In this document: positions 63,500 through 64,000 of the stretch, piece by piece
Layout of the letters: every line of letters begins with the position of its first letter
How positions within the stretch are numbered: the first letter of the stretch is position 1
Assembly (NCBI RefSeq): GCF_016595495.1
Contig: NZ_JAENIM010000022.1
Span: 1-64,000, forward strand
Direction: 5' to 3'
Length of the DNA: 64,000 nucleotides
Origin: Persicirhabdus sediminis
GTDB taxonomy: Bacteria; Verrucomicrobiota; Verrucomicrobiia; Verrucomicrobiales; Akkermansiaceae
Program-made: the position numbers and the translations under genes
The notes under the pieces: model-generated
Told to the model about the DNA's origin: nothing
The model's database searches: none
What the model saw: the letters and a program-made list of their open reading frames with translations, nothing else

Positions 63500-64000
63500 A
63501 TGTTTAAGACTATTCTCAGCAGACTCGGCCAAGGGATCTTAGTTGTCTTTTGCCTGATCTCTATCACATTCTTTCTAGTGCGGATGATGCCAGGTGACCC
63601 GCTCACCGACGAAAAAGCACTCCCTCCTCACATCATCGAGAAAAACAAAGCCTACTATCACCTCGATAAGCCGCTCCCTGTTCAATACCTCTACTACTTT
63701 AAAAACCTCGCTCAGGGTGACCTCGGCGACTCGATGTCAAAAGATCGCCCAGTCGTAGAAATTATTGGCTCCTCATTTCCCGTCTCTCTCATTCTTGGTA
63801 TTAGCTCAATGCTGATCGCTCTAGCTGTGGGCATTCCAGCTGGTGTGATTGCTGCTCTGAGAAAGAACTCATTCATCGATTATGCATCAATGAGTATTGC
63901 CATGTTAGGAATCTGTATTCCCGCCTTTGTTGTTGGCCCGCTGCTTGCCATGTATATCGCCAGCAATGTTAGTTTTCTAAAAGTAGCTGGCTGGGGCGGT
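63500..64000 (+). CDS. oppB: Oligopeptide ABC transporter permease OppB, 5' part
   Basis: An ATG at 63500 opens a frame that is still open at base 64000 (167 codons): MFKTILSRLGQGILVV, then FFLVRMMPGDPLTDEKALPP, LAQGDLGDSMSKDRPVVEII and IALAVGIPAGVIAALRKN. This is the BPD_transp_1 OppB/DppB type, with the RxxPGDP motif after the first helix. It is 15 bp after oppA; the remaining opp genes lie beyond the window. Confidence 0.94.
   Translation, partial: MFKTILSRLGQGILVVFCLISITFFLVRMMPGDPLTDEKALPPHIIEKNKAYYHLDKPLPVQYLYYFKNLAQGDLGDSMSKDRPVVEIIGSSFPVSLILGISSMLIALAVGIPAGVIAALRKNSFIDYASMSIAMLGICIPAFVVGPLLAMYIASNVSFLKVAGWGG

Overview
The window is ordinary-looking chromosomal DNA of a free-living, aerobic, Gram-negative bacterium, most likely a Verrucomicrobiota (Verrucomicrobiales-like). 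This is inferred from family content, not from a marker gene. The indicators are two large secreted DUF1800 proteins paired with Tat-exported DUF1501 proteins, a PEP-CTERM metalloprotease, an exosortase-associated TIGR04073-type protein, a ThuA-domain protein, a PA14-like membrane protein, an ECF sigma/anti-sigma pair and a Hanks-type kinase. Few starts have a Shine-Dalgarno sequence. Both strands are used about equally, and many genes end in clear intrinsic terminators.

Layout. 1-322: 5' part of a REP-associated (Y1) transposase running off the left edge. 495-3906 (minus): nuoB-nuoC, then pyruvate dehydrogenase E1 pdhA-pdhB. 4073-11715: exported and envelope proteins (ThuA-domain, PEP-CTERM protease, an unknown membrane protein, DUF3817, a 1366-residue multidomain secreted protein). 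11966-14197 (minus): purU-ruvA, then an M14 carboxypeptidase. 14299-15196: a divergent rhodanese-membrane/ArsR pair resembling YgaP/YgaV around an AT-rich palindrome. 15241-21415: galE, then a minus-strand run reading GT39 glycosyltransferase - gtrA - ClpX-like ATPase - membrane protein - recR. 21689-24439: Ser/Thr kinase and TIGR04073-like protein. 24570-28549: DUF2062, lspA, two coiled-coil/tail-anchored proteins, ECF sigma and anti-sigma. 28743-28940: two tRNA-Val(TAC). 29132-37301: DUF465, an AsmA/DUF6973-like protein, a lipoprotein, a PA14-like protein, creD and an ABC ATPase. 37450-41787: sucA-sucB. 42000-52783 (minus): a duplicated DUF1800-DUF1501 block ending in a pseudopilin-like gene. 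52965-58673: sppA, membrane proteins including a GYF_2 protein, a TRPSTP-repeat lipoprotein and trmD. 58944-61417: a sigma-54-type promoter followed by two unknown genes and amt. 61562-64000: an oligopeptide ABC transporter (oppA, partial oppB).

The metabolic core is respiratory carbon oxidation: pyruvate dehydrogenase E1, 2-oxoglutarate dehydrogenase E1/E2 and part of complex I. Nitrogen enters through Amt and peptides. The rest is dominated by envelope biology.

The most interesting signals are these: (1) a window-wide excess of AGCT-centred words (CCAGCTGG, CTAGCTGG, GCTAGCTAG), in genes and in terminator stems, resembling the architecture of uptake sequences; (2) a near-consensus sigma-54 promoter before an amt operon that carries two unknown genes where glnK would be expected; (3) a ClpX-like unfoldase with no zinc domain and a Met-rich segment in place of the RKH loop; (4) the tandem DUF1800/DUF1501 duplication with a leaderless pseudopilin-like protein; (5) an E2 component with two lipoyl domains and no visible E1/E3-binding domain. 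I found no prophage, CRISPR array or complete insertion sequence.
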